This document shows, piece after piece, positions 53,946-64,000 of a stretch of DNA of 64,000 bases. This DNA is from Symsagittifera roscoffensis (taxonomy: Eukaryota > Xenacoelomorpha > Acoela > Convolutidae): assembly GCF_963678635.1 (NCBI RefSeq), contig NC_087062.1:9842670-9906669 (forward strand), read 5' to 3'. The notes beneath the pieces are model-generated. The model made no database searches. It was given only the letters and a program-made list of their open reading frames with translations, and was not told where the DNA came from. A program made the translations under genes and the position numbers. How positions within the stretch are numbered: position 1 is the stretch's first letter; every line of letters starts with the position of its first letter.

Positions 53946-54699
53946 TGAATAGGGATTACTTGGATCTGTTTTGTTTCTTTTTTCGAATTGTCTGCAATTC
54001 GTAGCGCATTTCGAATTTTGTCTCTGCTTCTGTCTGGAGTTCATAGCTCATAGTTAATTGGTAGCTGATATTCCGTCAAAACTACAGTTTGGCTCGTCGG
54101 GGCAAAAAAGCCTACAACCGGAAAAATTTAAACTACTTTTTTTTGTTCAAATTGCAGAAATCAAAACGAAAAAACGTCAATTGTTTTGCACGTGCATTTT
54201 GTTCATTTTTTCTTAAAGAAAATTGAAGTTTATTTTGAACATAATTTTGCAAATTCTATAAATTACAGAAGCATGTTTGACTTTTTCTTATGATTTCTCA
54301 GAAATACTTCAAAAATGAATAAAAAACAAAATCGTACATTTCTGAGACATCAATTACCGAAAAGCGTGCATGTTTTTTATATTATAAAATCAATTATACA
54401 GAATCAGCCTGAAGAAAATAACTTGCTCCTAAGCTTCGTAAAACTTAATTCTTCTGCCGTTTTACCGTTCCTCCTCTGTTCTGTGTTTCTAAGTTATATC
54501 CACGTAAAATAAATGCTATGATTGCTAGCATGTGGCTGGATTAAGCAAAACAAACAACTTTTGTGCTCATGTATTAATTCTTGAAACCGATCTATTTGAA
54601 ATGTGCAAAATCTATTCAAAAGGTGCTTATGTGGGAAAATGGCATAAACACTAGAAGGGCCTTACAATCCTCTGTTTTTATCATGTATTAGCCTAATAG

Positions 54700-55325
54700 T
54701 AGTTTTTGTATTCCACACAATTGGGTTCCGACTAAGTTTTCAAAATAAAGTTTGAACATAAATGCTCTTGAACTAAAATTGTCCTGCTCTTGATTGTGAA
54801 TACCGTGAATAGAGATTCATAGTATCTCTATGAAGCAGAACGAAAGCATTATTCTCATTTTTTTTTAGCCTTCTCCATTTGGGTTTTCATTATGCTCAAT
54901 CAATTTTTGAAAGGAGTGTGCAGCAATTTCAGCTCCTAGTTTAGCATCACATCCCATTGAGCGCTCCCAAAAAAACTTTGGCATTCAATGAGAGCAGAAA
55001 CGTTTTTATAAAACAGTATAGCCATTCGAAAAAAAAACTTCTCTAGCAGTATATTCATTGTTTGAAATGAATAAGTCATGCGCAAATAAATTTCAAAATT
55101 AATATATGCTTGGTGAGGTCAATTTATGGTGAGTCATGTCGGGATGGGGGAGAGGTTGTCCGGTTGATCCGAAATTGCTCTGCTTTTGTATGCAAATTGT
55201 TAACATCTTTTGTCACAGTTTTTGTCTTTGAAATTGAGACCCGCATTATCGTTTTTTTTACTAATAAGGTCATCCAAAACTTGGGGAACAGTCTCGTCCA
55301 GAACTAATCTCGAACTATTGGAAAA
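54700..55325 (+). repeat. Diverged local duplication, copy B
   Basis: Shares CACACAATTGGGTTCC, CATAGTATCTCT, TTATGCTCAATCAA and a GTGTGCAGCAATTTCAGCT block with copies A and C. It ends in a 59-bp block that is repeated at 57097-57155. Confidence 0.65.
55267..55325 (+). repeat. 59-bp block repeated at 57097-57155
   Basis: Begins AGGTCATCCAAAACTTGGGG. It differs from the second copy at one base. The second copy sits exactly where the RT-fragment homology ends and the second Ty3/gypsy element begins, so the block may be part of that element's LTR or leader, or mark a recombination junction. Confidence 0.75.
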
Positions 55326-55819
55326 GACGTAATTGATTTGGAGCTTAATATCAGCTCTTTTGATAGCTTATATTCCAATTTCTCGTAGTTAGGAGTCGAA
55401 AAAGGTGCGATCTTGTTATGTGAACCGGCCAGTTGTTTTTCTCGTTTTTTATTTCCCTATTCCAAATTGCTGCGCACTATCCTAAACGTCTGCTCGAGAT
55501 ATGTCTGAGGCGGGCTTTACTCCGGGGTAAGTTCTTTAGGCAGTGAAACAATGTTGGCTCTTTTGTTTTTGTTTATTAAAGAACTCAAAGCTGTCGGTCG
55601 CGTGTTTACGACAACTTTTTGGGGAGCTTAAGAAGAAACAAGAAGAACGCCGGAAAACCAGCTCAGAAGTGCCGTTTTCTACTCCGCAGTGAATTTTCAT
55701 CTCCTGCAGCAAAAGTCATTTTATCCAAAAGATATTCTACCAAAGGAACACGCGAGTCCTTAGGTTCTGTTTTGAGTATTCGAAAATTAAAAATTGTTGT
55801 AATTACAAAATTAACTTCG

Positions 55820-56440
55820 CAATGATTGTTTTGTAATGTGTACTGGTGGTCGGTCTTTGCTCTCATTTTTCTGTGGTTAGGCTCAAGCCAACACTTTTTA
55901 CGACTTCAATTTTTTTTTCAAAAACTTGGAAAACTATCTTCCACTTGTTGGCTAGAACTCCATTGTCTATATACCAAATGTTTATTCTATATCAAGCTTT
56001 TTACTAGCTTTTATAACGTCGCGGTAAAAAAAATGAAGCGTCGGGGTCTTATTGTTGAGTTCCCTCGCCTGACACAATGATAGAATTCCCAAAAAGGAAA
56101 GTCCGTTTTTTCCAGATGAAGTGAGTATGTTTTTACAACTCGGGTTGGTTTGAGATGATCTATGAAGCAAAATGAAAGCATTACCCACAACGTTTTTTTA
56201 GCTTTTTCTCTTTGGATTGTCATTATATCCATTCAAGTTTCGAACGGAGTGTGCAGCAATTTGGGCTACACTTTTAGTACCACATGCAACCAGAGCGTTC
56301 CCGAAAACTTTTTGTCATTCAGAGAGTGCCGAAAAAGTTCTGTAAAAAAATAGAATAGTCATTCGGAAGAAAAAACTTTTTGTTCAGCGCGCATTGAATA
56401 ATTCATTCGGAAATAATTGTTTAAAATGACACATGCTAGT
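55820..56440 (+). repeat. Diverged local duplication, copy C
   Basis: Contains ACTATCTTCCACTTGTTGGC, GGGGTCTTATTGTTGAGTTCC and GAACGGAGTGTGCAGCAA, parallel to copies A and B. Confidence 0.65.
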
Positions 56441-56821
56441 TTTTTTTTTCTTCGTGGCAATCAGAAGATCAAAAGTATCATAGTAACCAAGGTTACTGTC
56501 AGGAGTCCTTTCATCACGTATTCCAGTATAAATCCTTGGAATTTTCTTGATATGGAAGTGATAATGATAAAAGAAGATGACAAGTGTTGATGTCCTTACA
56601 ATTAAAATCAATACGGGTTACGTTTTTTCAATAAGAACAGCAACTCGACACGAGAAATTATAATATACAAATATAATTTTGTTATGAAAAAATATTTTTT
56701 CGAAAGTTATTTTTTTCAATTCTTGTTCGCAATCTGCGTTCGCAATCTGTATTGCCAGGGATTTTTTCTGTTTTTTAAAAAGCTGCCGGCTTTGGGTTCC
56801 TCAGTGCATATGCTTTGGTTC

Positions 56822-57103
56822 TTACATAATTTGCTCTAAAATGTTTCTGTGCTGGGGTGGCCGCGCCCTGAATCTCAAAAACCTGCGGCTGAAAAAGATA
56901 CCAAACACTAAATCTTTATACTTGTCAATTTTTTGCTCTTCCGCTTCAGCGGTAGCCGTACGAGAGTTACAAACAGACCCGGCACTAATCTTACTAGGAG
57001 CTAAGGAGTCTACTACCGTTACATCCCACAAAAGATGCTTACCAACAGCCCATGGAACGAGCGTCAAACCGTCTGGTCGCTTCTGATTCGTCCTGTAGGT
57101 CAT
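56822..57103 (-). pseudogene. C-terminal fragment of an RT-element endonuclease-like domain, copy 2
   Basis: The minus strand encodes QKRPDGLTLVPWAVGKHLL followed by WDVTVVDSLAPS and an Ala/Glu-rich helix ending EEQKIDKYKDLVF. The PDG...WDVTVVD arrangement is the nuclease-like C-terminus of a family of invertebrate RT elements; the Asp residues would be catalytic. Upstream RT coding is absent because the sequence to the right (57097 on) belongs to another element. Confidence 0.6.
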
Positions 57104-58079
57104 CCAAAACTTGGGGAACAGTCTCGTCCAGAACTAATCTCGATCTATTGGAAAACAAGCGCAAAAGAAAACAAGACGAGAGGAAGCGCTGAAGAGGGAC
57201 GAACGGAACCTGCTATAGAAATTGATCTTGAGACACCAGATCAGAGTGTTGATGAGATGGAGAAGAAGACAAAGGAGTCGACACCGATGCCGAATGCAGA
57301 AGAACAAAACAAAAAGTCGGTGGAATTCTCGCCTATAGACACCGTGGAGGACACGACGGGCAACACGCCAGAAACCATAAAGGACGAGTCTCAAACTAAA
57401 AGAACGTCATTCACAGAGAGGTGAGCAATGATGGTCAGAATGAAACCGAGAGACATAGTGGAGGAAGAACAAAAAGCCGAGAAAGGCAAAACGTTTGGAA
57501 CAGTTTCCACAATAACAACAGAGGCCAACCAAGATGACGATCAGGTCAATCAGGGGGCTACAGCTAGTCATGGGACAACAGCTGACCATGAAACAACAAC
57601 TCCTCTTGAGCTGGGCGATTTAATGGCGAAATTAGATTAGATCGACAAAAAAACTAAAAAGCAGCGAGGAGGATCGAGAAGTGATAAAGAAAGAAAAAAG
57701 ATGCAACAAACACGAGTATCCGGACAACTACTTCAATCTGGCGAAGGCGACGGAGGAGAAGCTTCAGCAAATGTCAGAAAAGGTAGAGGCCACTGAAAAA
57801 GACCGCCAGAGGAATATCAACAAAGACATGCAAGTAATGAAGCAACGGTATGACACTGTGAACAGAAAGTTAGGGAGTCTGGAAACGAGAATGGACACAA
57901 TGAGCAGGGACCAGGCTGAGAGTTCATGTGCCAAACAGGCCAAACTGGACGCTATCTTGAGAAACTCTACATCACAAGACAGGTCGGTAACAGATCGAAC
58001 GCAAGGTAACAGCGTTGATTTCGTGGAACCACAGCGTGCAGCGAGCATCGTTCCAGGGGGGAGGCAAGACAATTATTAA
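57097..58079 (+). pseudogene. Gag N-terminal part, second element (broken)
   Basis: Three frames (to 57424, 57428-57640, 57681-58079). The first two are acidic, Glu/Thr-rich and in the same register across a TGA. The third, in another register, is a heptad-rich coiled coil (EKLQQMSEKVEATEKDRQR; YDTVNRKLGSLETRMDTM). An exact start codon cannot be fixed: the ATG at 57035 lies in the neighbouring RT fragment. Confidence 0.6.
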
Positions 58080-58280
58080 GAGTGGATCCTCAACTACGAC
58101 AAATGGCCCGGGGGATTCCACAACAAGCAACAAGGTGGGACCCGATGCCATGACGTGGGCTAGCACCTGGGAGATGATAAATAGGACATTGGAAGCGTTC
58201 GGTACGAGAAACACTGACTCGAAAAGAGAAGGCACAGAGACGATGAATCAATTGATCGGTTCCTGGATGATCTCGAGAGC

Positions 58281-59079
58281 TTGAGACGAAGGAGTGATCC
58301 TGAAGAGTCAACAAACAGAAGGAACTTTAGCATCGCCTCGAAGTTCATCGATGGGATAAAGAGTTACGACTTGAGAACAATTTTAGCAGCGTACTATACA
58401 CTGTCGAAAGATAGTGCCCCGACTCCAGAAGAAATGAGACAGAAGTCAAGAGAGTACATGCTGATGAAACCCAAGAAATACTGATACTCTGATAACAGGA
58501 ACATGCAAGGGGGGAGTCAACCACAGAGGTCGTCATGATATAAGCTTAGAGATGATATGGACAAACGTAGGTCATGCGCAAATTGTGGATCAGCGGATCA
58601 TCATGTGGCGGACTGCACGACGTATAAACAAGGCATGAAGAGTCTGGGGAATGCTCCTGATGAGGAAGATATGAGCCAGATGGAAGAACACGAGTTCTAC
58701 AGCGGCCTGATCATCAAGATAGGCGCAAGATGCTTCTTCTGCAATCAAGAGGGCCACTTTAGGATGGACTGTCCATTGTTTTGGGAGGCAGTTAAGAACC
58801 AGAGTCACCACAAGCACAAGTTGGCGTTGGCGGCAGTGCAGAACCAGAAAAACAGACAAACTGAGTTTGAAACAAAAAAATTCGGAGGCACCGAATGCAG
58901 AACTACCAACGAAGACAGTGAAAGCCGTAACGCAAGTCAATAATGCCATGGAGACCACGACCAGGAATTCTCCAGAGATAAATTTTGAGAGAGCAGCAGC
59001 AGAGGCTATCAACAAAGTGAGACAGGACCTAGTGACGAAGGAGATAGAGCAACGATTGAAACAGGAGATTGAAAAGTAG
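58281..59079 (+). pseudogene. Gag C-terminal part with two zinc knuckles, second element (broken)
   Basis: 58557-58943 holds CANCGSADHHVADC and CFFCNQEGHFRMDC, two C-x2-C-x4-H-x4-C knuckles that bind RNA. They are separated by an acidic span. Two TGA codons (58482, 58534) precede it in frame, and the frame shifts near 58900 into a helical segment ending 59079. Confidence 0.75.
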
Positions 59080-59090
59080 AAGTTAAACGA

Positions 59091-60068
59091 GTGGGAGCGA
59101 CAAAGAGTGGAAGTTGCAACACTCTGAAAATGGTGACGGGAAAGCCATTCGGCATAGCAAAGATTGAAGCCAGGATAGTGTCAATAATCACTGTGGGCGG
59201 CCATGAAGTAACGAGGAAATTGAGCGAACCCAGCGACCAGACATTAATGCACATTGATGTGTACGCAGACTACTTAAGTGCAATAAGTCCGCAGACGACT
59301 TCTAGAGCCTTGAGGGCGCTACTCACAAGAGGTGGCAGCAAGTCAGTCCGTGTTGAGAATAGATACACAGAAGCTTATGGTCCGCATGAGGTGATGTTAA
59401 ATATAGATGGGATAAACATCTACACGAAAACCATGATAACATGTGATGAGGACCTAGCCGGACAGATCTACGTGGGCAAAGAAGAATTGAAAGTAAGATC
59501 GATTGGACACTGCGGAATGTTAGAAGAGGATACAATGCACATCGGGACAGATGCAGACGTATCAGCACACGGGCTCGACATAAGTGGCAAAAAGACTCAG
59601 TTACGCGGGTTACTTGATACGGGAGCAGTCTTGAGTGTTATACCAATCGAGACTTGGGAGCAAATGGGTTTCGACAAAGATGACTTGATAGACTCAAGAT
59701 TACGGCTGTCAGCTGCAAACAAGGGGGCGCTGCGGGTACTAGGCAGAACACCAATAATAGCCCTAAATCTAGGGGAACGCAACCTAAGGATGAGCTTTCT
59801 TGTGGTGGAGAAACTAGATGAGTCTGACCAATTCATTTTAGGCAGAGACTTCATCAGGAATTTCGACGTAACGATTGATCTAAGCAATGCCATGTTCAGG
59901 ATTCGGAACCCGGATAGGAAGTACGTAATTAAAGCGGTAAATCTGATAATGGCAAATGAGAATAAAGCACCGGTATTCTTGAGTAGGAGGGTAAGGCTGA
60001 AAGCGAACGAAGCGGCAATTGTAGGCTTACGGATGGAAATATATAATGAATTAAGTGATAACAAGTAA
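59091..60068 (+). pseudogene. Aspartic protease region, second element
   Basis: About 325 codons. Retropepsin motif RGLLDTGAVLSVIP (DTG at 176-178), later FILGRDFIRNFDVTIDL. It has a ~170-residue N-terminal segment of unknown role. The frame starts at a GTG, so the natural start is upstream in Gag. It ends at a single TAA (60066-60068), beyond which the same frame continues into RT. Confidence 0.8.
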
Positions 60069-60158
60069 GTATGCATAGTCCCAAATCCAAACAGTCAAAG
60101 TGCTGCTGTTTTAGGAAGATCCTTCTCGATAACCAAGAGCGGCCTCTGCGTCAGCGTC

Positions 60159-61787
60159 TTGTTGAATACTCTTGACATACCCATTACAATCCAGAGGGGA
60201 AGGAAGCTGGGATATGCTCTACCCGTGAAAACTCAAAATGAAATGACTAAAAAAATAAAAGAGAACGAAGTACTTGAATGCCCCAATCATAGCGACATGA
60301 TTTGTATCATGAGACGATTAAAGAAAACAAAAGATTCATCAGGTCTTGTGAAGTCACTTAAGTCAGAGACAGACGATGGACTCTCGAGCTGTTCAAATTT
60401 CTCAGAAAGACCAACACTAGAGGAAATGGAAATGAATAAACCAGTTTTACCTGAAATAGAGCACTTAAGGGGTAAGGTAACTGATGAACAGCTCGAGGCC
60501 ATCAAGGACGTACTAGAGCGGAACGAGGACGTTTTTTCGAGACATAAGGCAGACATTGGATGTTGTAATTTCGTTGAACTTAAAATAGAGCTTGAAGAGT
60601 CTGCGGTACCGCACAGGGAGGGGGCGAGGCGCATGAACCCGCACAAATCGGATGCATGTAGAAAAGAGATAGAGACCTTACTAGAGTTTGATATGATAGA
60701 ACCATCCAAATCACCGTGGGCGCGTGGAGTAGTGATGGCCAAAAAGAAAGGTGACCAATCGAGATTTTGTTGTGACTTTCGGTATCTGAACTCCGTCACG
60801 GTGAAGGATGCCTATCCCATACCTAGAATTGATAAGAGCCTCTCAAAGTTAGGTGATGCAAAATTTTTTACGACTCTTGATTTAGGATCGGCTTTCTGGC
60901 AGGTCCCACTGAGGAAGCAGGACAGGGACAAAACGGGGTTCGCCTGCGAGCTGGTGCTGTTTCAATGGAAAGGGATGCCGTTTGGTCTTTGCAATGCCAC
61001 GGCTACATTTCAACGGTTGATGGCACACGCATTGATAGGTGTGACAAAGAAATACGGAAACCTGATAATGTGCTACGTGGAGGATGACGTGGTAATTGCG
61101 ACGCCTACACTGGAGGACCACATCGAGCGACTAGACGAGGTGTTTGCATGCATGAAGAGGTCAGGACTAAAGTGCAAACCGTCAAAGTGCGAGATACTCA
61201 AGGACTCGATCAAATACTTGGGAAGAATGGTGGACAGGCATGGCATCAGACCAGACCCAGATGCAGTAGAAGCGGTTCTGACTTGGAAATCGCCAAATAC
61301 GGAACATCAATTGATGAGATTCCTGGATTTTGCAAACTATTACAGGGATTTCATCAAGGGCTACGCGCACAAAGTATACCCGATGCAACAACTAATGAGG
61401 CACAAAGGCAAGAAGCTCACGTGGAACAACGCGGCGGAGGAATCATTCCAGAGAATAAAGAAGGAGTTGTGCGAGGCACCGGTGCTAGGGATGCCAACGG
61501 AAAAAGGAATGTATGTGCTGGACGCGGATGCGTCGGTAGTCGCGATTTCTGGCATTCTCCATCAAGAACAGGAATGGAACGGGAAGACAGTCTTAAGACC
61601 AATAGCGTACGGGAGTAAAGTCTTGAGTGATTCAGAAATGAAGTACGGGGCGCCGAAAGCAGAGATGTTCGCGGTGGTTACCTTTGTCGAAAAATATAGA
61701 GCATACCTAGGCAGCGAGCCATTCAAGCTGCGAGTCGACAACAGGGCACTCAGCTGGCTGAAAACGTACTCAATGGACCACAGCTAA
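60159..61787 (+). pseudogene. Reverse transcriptase and RNase H, second element
   Basis: 542 codons. Motif A is FFTTLDLGSAFWQVPL (Asp241) and the catalytic box is MCYVEDDVVIA (306-310). Thumb motifs IKYLGRMVDRHGI follow. RNase H has MYVLDADASVVAISGIL and later LRVDNRALSWL. The frame ends at TAA 61785-61787 but runs on unbroken as RNase H to TAA 61929-61931 (IEHRTRDKHQNADSLS). The start is a TTG internal to Pol. Confidence 0.88.
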
Positions 61788-61951
61788 ATTGGAAGATGGA
61801 TAGTTCGCCTGGACGGATACAGCATGATAATTGAGCATAGGACAAGAGACAAACATCAAAATGCCGATAGCTTGAGTAAGAAGACGGAGTTCTACGAGAG
61901 ACAGGAACAGGCCAGGCGGATAGGCCAGTAATCAAAGATGGCTTCTCCTTC

Positions 61952-62983
61952 ATGGATAAGGAAACGTATGATAGTCTTCCACTCAAGAGATGGCTCGACA
62001 AGTCAGGCAAACCGGTAGAATATCACCCCGAATTACCAAAGGAGCCTCCAGAGAAAACAATCTTGAAGAAGACCCGAGGGATGCCGATAGGGATAATGCT
62101 CAAGTCAAAAATTGTGAGGGAGACGCTCAATGCAAAAGGCTATGATCTCAACCAGGTAGAAACGGATGCACAGATAGATGAAGACTTGATGAGATTACTC
62201 GAGAAAATGGCAGACGATAAACCCATGATCAAAGAAAAGGGTAAGGAGGAACCGGAAGACACGATATTGACAAGGAATGAAGTGGGTGGTGGCGAGGACT
62301 CCTTAAAAGAAAAATCTGACGGAAAGGAAGTCGTGCAGTCATTAGTTGATAAAATCCCTGATGACATACTTGAGCGGACCCGGGTTAGGAAAAAGAAAGT
62401 GACATTTAAGGAGGAGGCTGAACACCTTGGACTAGGACAACAGTCCAGGGAGTGGCCCACAGTGGAAGATTATGCTGGAGAAGAAAAATTGTCCGGGGAG
62501 TGTGAAGAATGGGATGAAGATTCGGAGAAGAGCAGCGATGACCAAGATAGTCTCTGCATGATATTGGCAGAAGAAAAGATTAGACACCACGACAGGGAAT
62601 TACAAACAGATCTGTCCTCAGGAACCTTCAACTTGGACATGCAGGAAATACGAGGTGGTGAAGAACTTGAAAGGATTGCAGTTTCGAGGAAGCCATTCAG
62701 GGAACTATCATGCAATTCAAATGTGAGAACAAATCTGGTGCCAGAAGATGACAAGAAGGTAGTAAGGAGGATAGTATGCGTGAAGCTGAATGACGACGTC
62801 CACAACCCTGGGGAGATGAATGGTCAGATAATGGCACTAAAAGAACACGTCAAGGCAAGATATAGGCTGTGGGATCTAATACGGGCCCAAAAGAATGACA
62901 AGGTGACAAGTAACCTCTCCAAATGGATCCGGACGGGGTCCAGAGGGAAGGGGACCTGGATGAAGACAGCTACAAGAGCTTGA
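61952..62983 (+). pseudogene. RNase H-integrase linker, second element
   Basis: A long acidic/lysine-rich span (343 codons) in a register shifted from RT. Includes MDKETYDSLPLKRWLDKSG near its start and DVHNPGEMNGQIMALKEHV near its end. This linker is characteristic of the lineage; its function is unknown. A frameshift near 61925 joins it to RNase H and another near 62960 to the integrase. Confidence 0.7.
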
Positions 62984-63032
62984 GCCAGTTCTACAAAGAC
63001 AGAAAAGATTTACTCTATCACATAGCTGATGG

Positions 63033-63878
63033 GTGGTAGCATGCAAAAGAAAAGATGAGGAGAAGATATTACACAAGCATAACCTCATCATAATGCCACG
63101 GTTGTATCAGACGGAAGTGTTGTTCAGATCGCATGATCAAATGGGGCACCAGGGGATAGACAAGGTGCAACAAAGAATACTTCACAGGTTTGACTTGCCA
63201 GGGTTAAGGAAAGCTTGCGAGAGATTGGTGAATGCATGCCTGGCATGCCTGCAAGTGAAAGACCCAAGGAAGATGAAGTTCCCACTCAAGTCCGTTGAAA
63301 GCTCGGAATTTTACGAGGTTGTGCAGATAGACCATCAAAAGATCTGTATGACAGAATCGGGATATAACCAGATACTGGTCATAATAGATCATTTCACGAA
63401 GTTGGCAGAAGTGGTGCCGTGTCAGACAGCCTCTGCAGAGGAGACTTGTGACCACCTGATAACACATTGGATATCACGGTACGGTTGTCCCATGACGTTT
63501 CATTCGGACAATGGCAAAGCCTTCGTGGGGGATCTGACGAAAGAATTGATGAAGAGGTCACACATTGCTCAAGCGCACTCAACGACCTACCATCCCCAGA
63601 CCAACGGGTTAGTGGAGAGACAGAACAGAACGTTGGTGAACATGCTGAGGGTATACTGCTCAAGATATATGACAGACTGGGATAAATATCTGCTGCAAGT
63701 GGTAGGGGCATACAACAGTACGCAACACTCAACAACAGGAATCAGTCCCTTCCTGATGTTGACGGGCATGGAAAGGGCGATGCCTCTAACATTCTTTTAC
63801 CCAGAATACGAAGGGAAAAAGACATCGCCTCAAGCTTATGTGAAAGAAGCGGTTAAGAGACAGCAAAAAATACGATGA
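63033..63878 (+). pseudogene. Integrase, second element
   Basis: Zinc-binding residues His34, His39, Cys69 and Cys72. Catalytic Asp100 (VVQIDHQKI), Asp159 (FHSDNGKAF) and Glu195 (GLVERQNRTL), again with 35 residues between the last two. All catalytic residues remain. The C-terminal module continues in another register after 63878 (YVWVFQNVIPPKGTKKLLKK) and meets a stop at about 63946-63981. Confidence 0.88.
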
Positions 63879-64000
63879 GAAAATACTGCAAGCGAAACCA
63901 TATGCAATGGGCCAATACGTCTGGGTCTTCCAGAATGTTATACCTCCCAAAGGGACAAAGAAACTGCTTAAGAAATGGTGAGGACTGTTCATGATAACGG

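Larger units (their letters stand above)
57097..64000 (+). mobile_element. Second Ty3/gypsy element (gag-pro-RT-RH-int), decayed, truncated by window end
   Basis: Plus-strand frames give Gag with two CCHC knuckles, DTGA protease, YVEDD RT, RNase H, an acidic linker and a DDE integrase. The copy has many lesions: stops near 57422, 57638, 58077, 58482, 58534, 60066, 61785 and 63946, and frameshifts near 57650, 58900, 61925, 62960, 63030 and 63870. No LTR can be defined because the 3' end lies outside. The coding is GC-richer than the host flanks and than the 18.9-kb element. RT and integrase are clearly different from both other Ty3/gypsy copies. Confidence 0.88.

Overview
The window is eukaryotic, almost certainly from an animal. 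It is AT-rich, its one host gene is split by GT-AG introns, and most of the rest is retroelement sequence and short repeats. The only cellular gene I can assemble is a SNAP-25-type SNARE (15.2-20.7 kb, + strand, four coding exons). A pelagic tunicate is a reasonable guess because envelope-bearing Ty3/gypsy elements ('Tor') are known from Oikopleura, but nothing in the window proves the species.

Layout. 1-3.7 kb: a decayed Ty3/gypsy element on the minus strand, integrase at the left edge and gag at the right. 5.7-9.1 kb: a decayed reverse transcriptase/endonuclease element on the plus strand. 9.1-14.4 kb: AT-rich non-coding DNA with one dispersed repeat. 14.4-16.0 kb: two short hAT-like MITEs with 8-bp target duplications flanking and inside the start of the SNARE gene. 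15.2-20.7 kb: the SNARE gene; its third intron holds a ~1.9 kb minisatellite of 33-bp units. 21-31.8 kb: repeats only, including a 26-bp tandem repeat, a recent 1.43-kb tandem duplication, a ~1-kb inverted-repeat element full of palindromic AT units, a four-member hairpin-ended repeat family and a tRNA-like SINE head.

31.8-50.7 kb is the centrepiece: an 18.9-kb retrovirus-like LTR element on the minus strand. Its two 398-bp LTRs are identical. In its own 5'-3' order it carries a leader ORF, a 140-aa ORF, a 1101-aa Gag with a zinc knuckle, Pro-RT-RNase H-integrase in one frame broken by stop codons, a 62-aa two-helix membrane ORF, a 391-codon frame with no ATG that opens exactly at a strong 3' splice site, an 870-aa envelope-like glycoprotein, and a 516-aa ORF whose ATG overlaps the env stop as ATGA. 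The extra genes, splice signals and size make it look like a complex retrovirus built on a Ty3/gypsy backbone.

50.7-57.1 kb: diverged local duplications and two minus-strand fragments of a reverse-transcriptase element C-terminus. 57.1-64.0 kb: a second, unrelated Ty3/gypsy element on the plus strand (gag, protease, RT/RNase H, integrase), riddled with stops and frameshifts and cut by the window end. At least three Ty3/gypsy lineages and one other RT lineage are therefore interleaved here, from very recent (identical LTRs) to old and broken.
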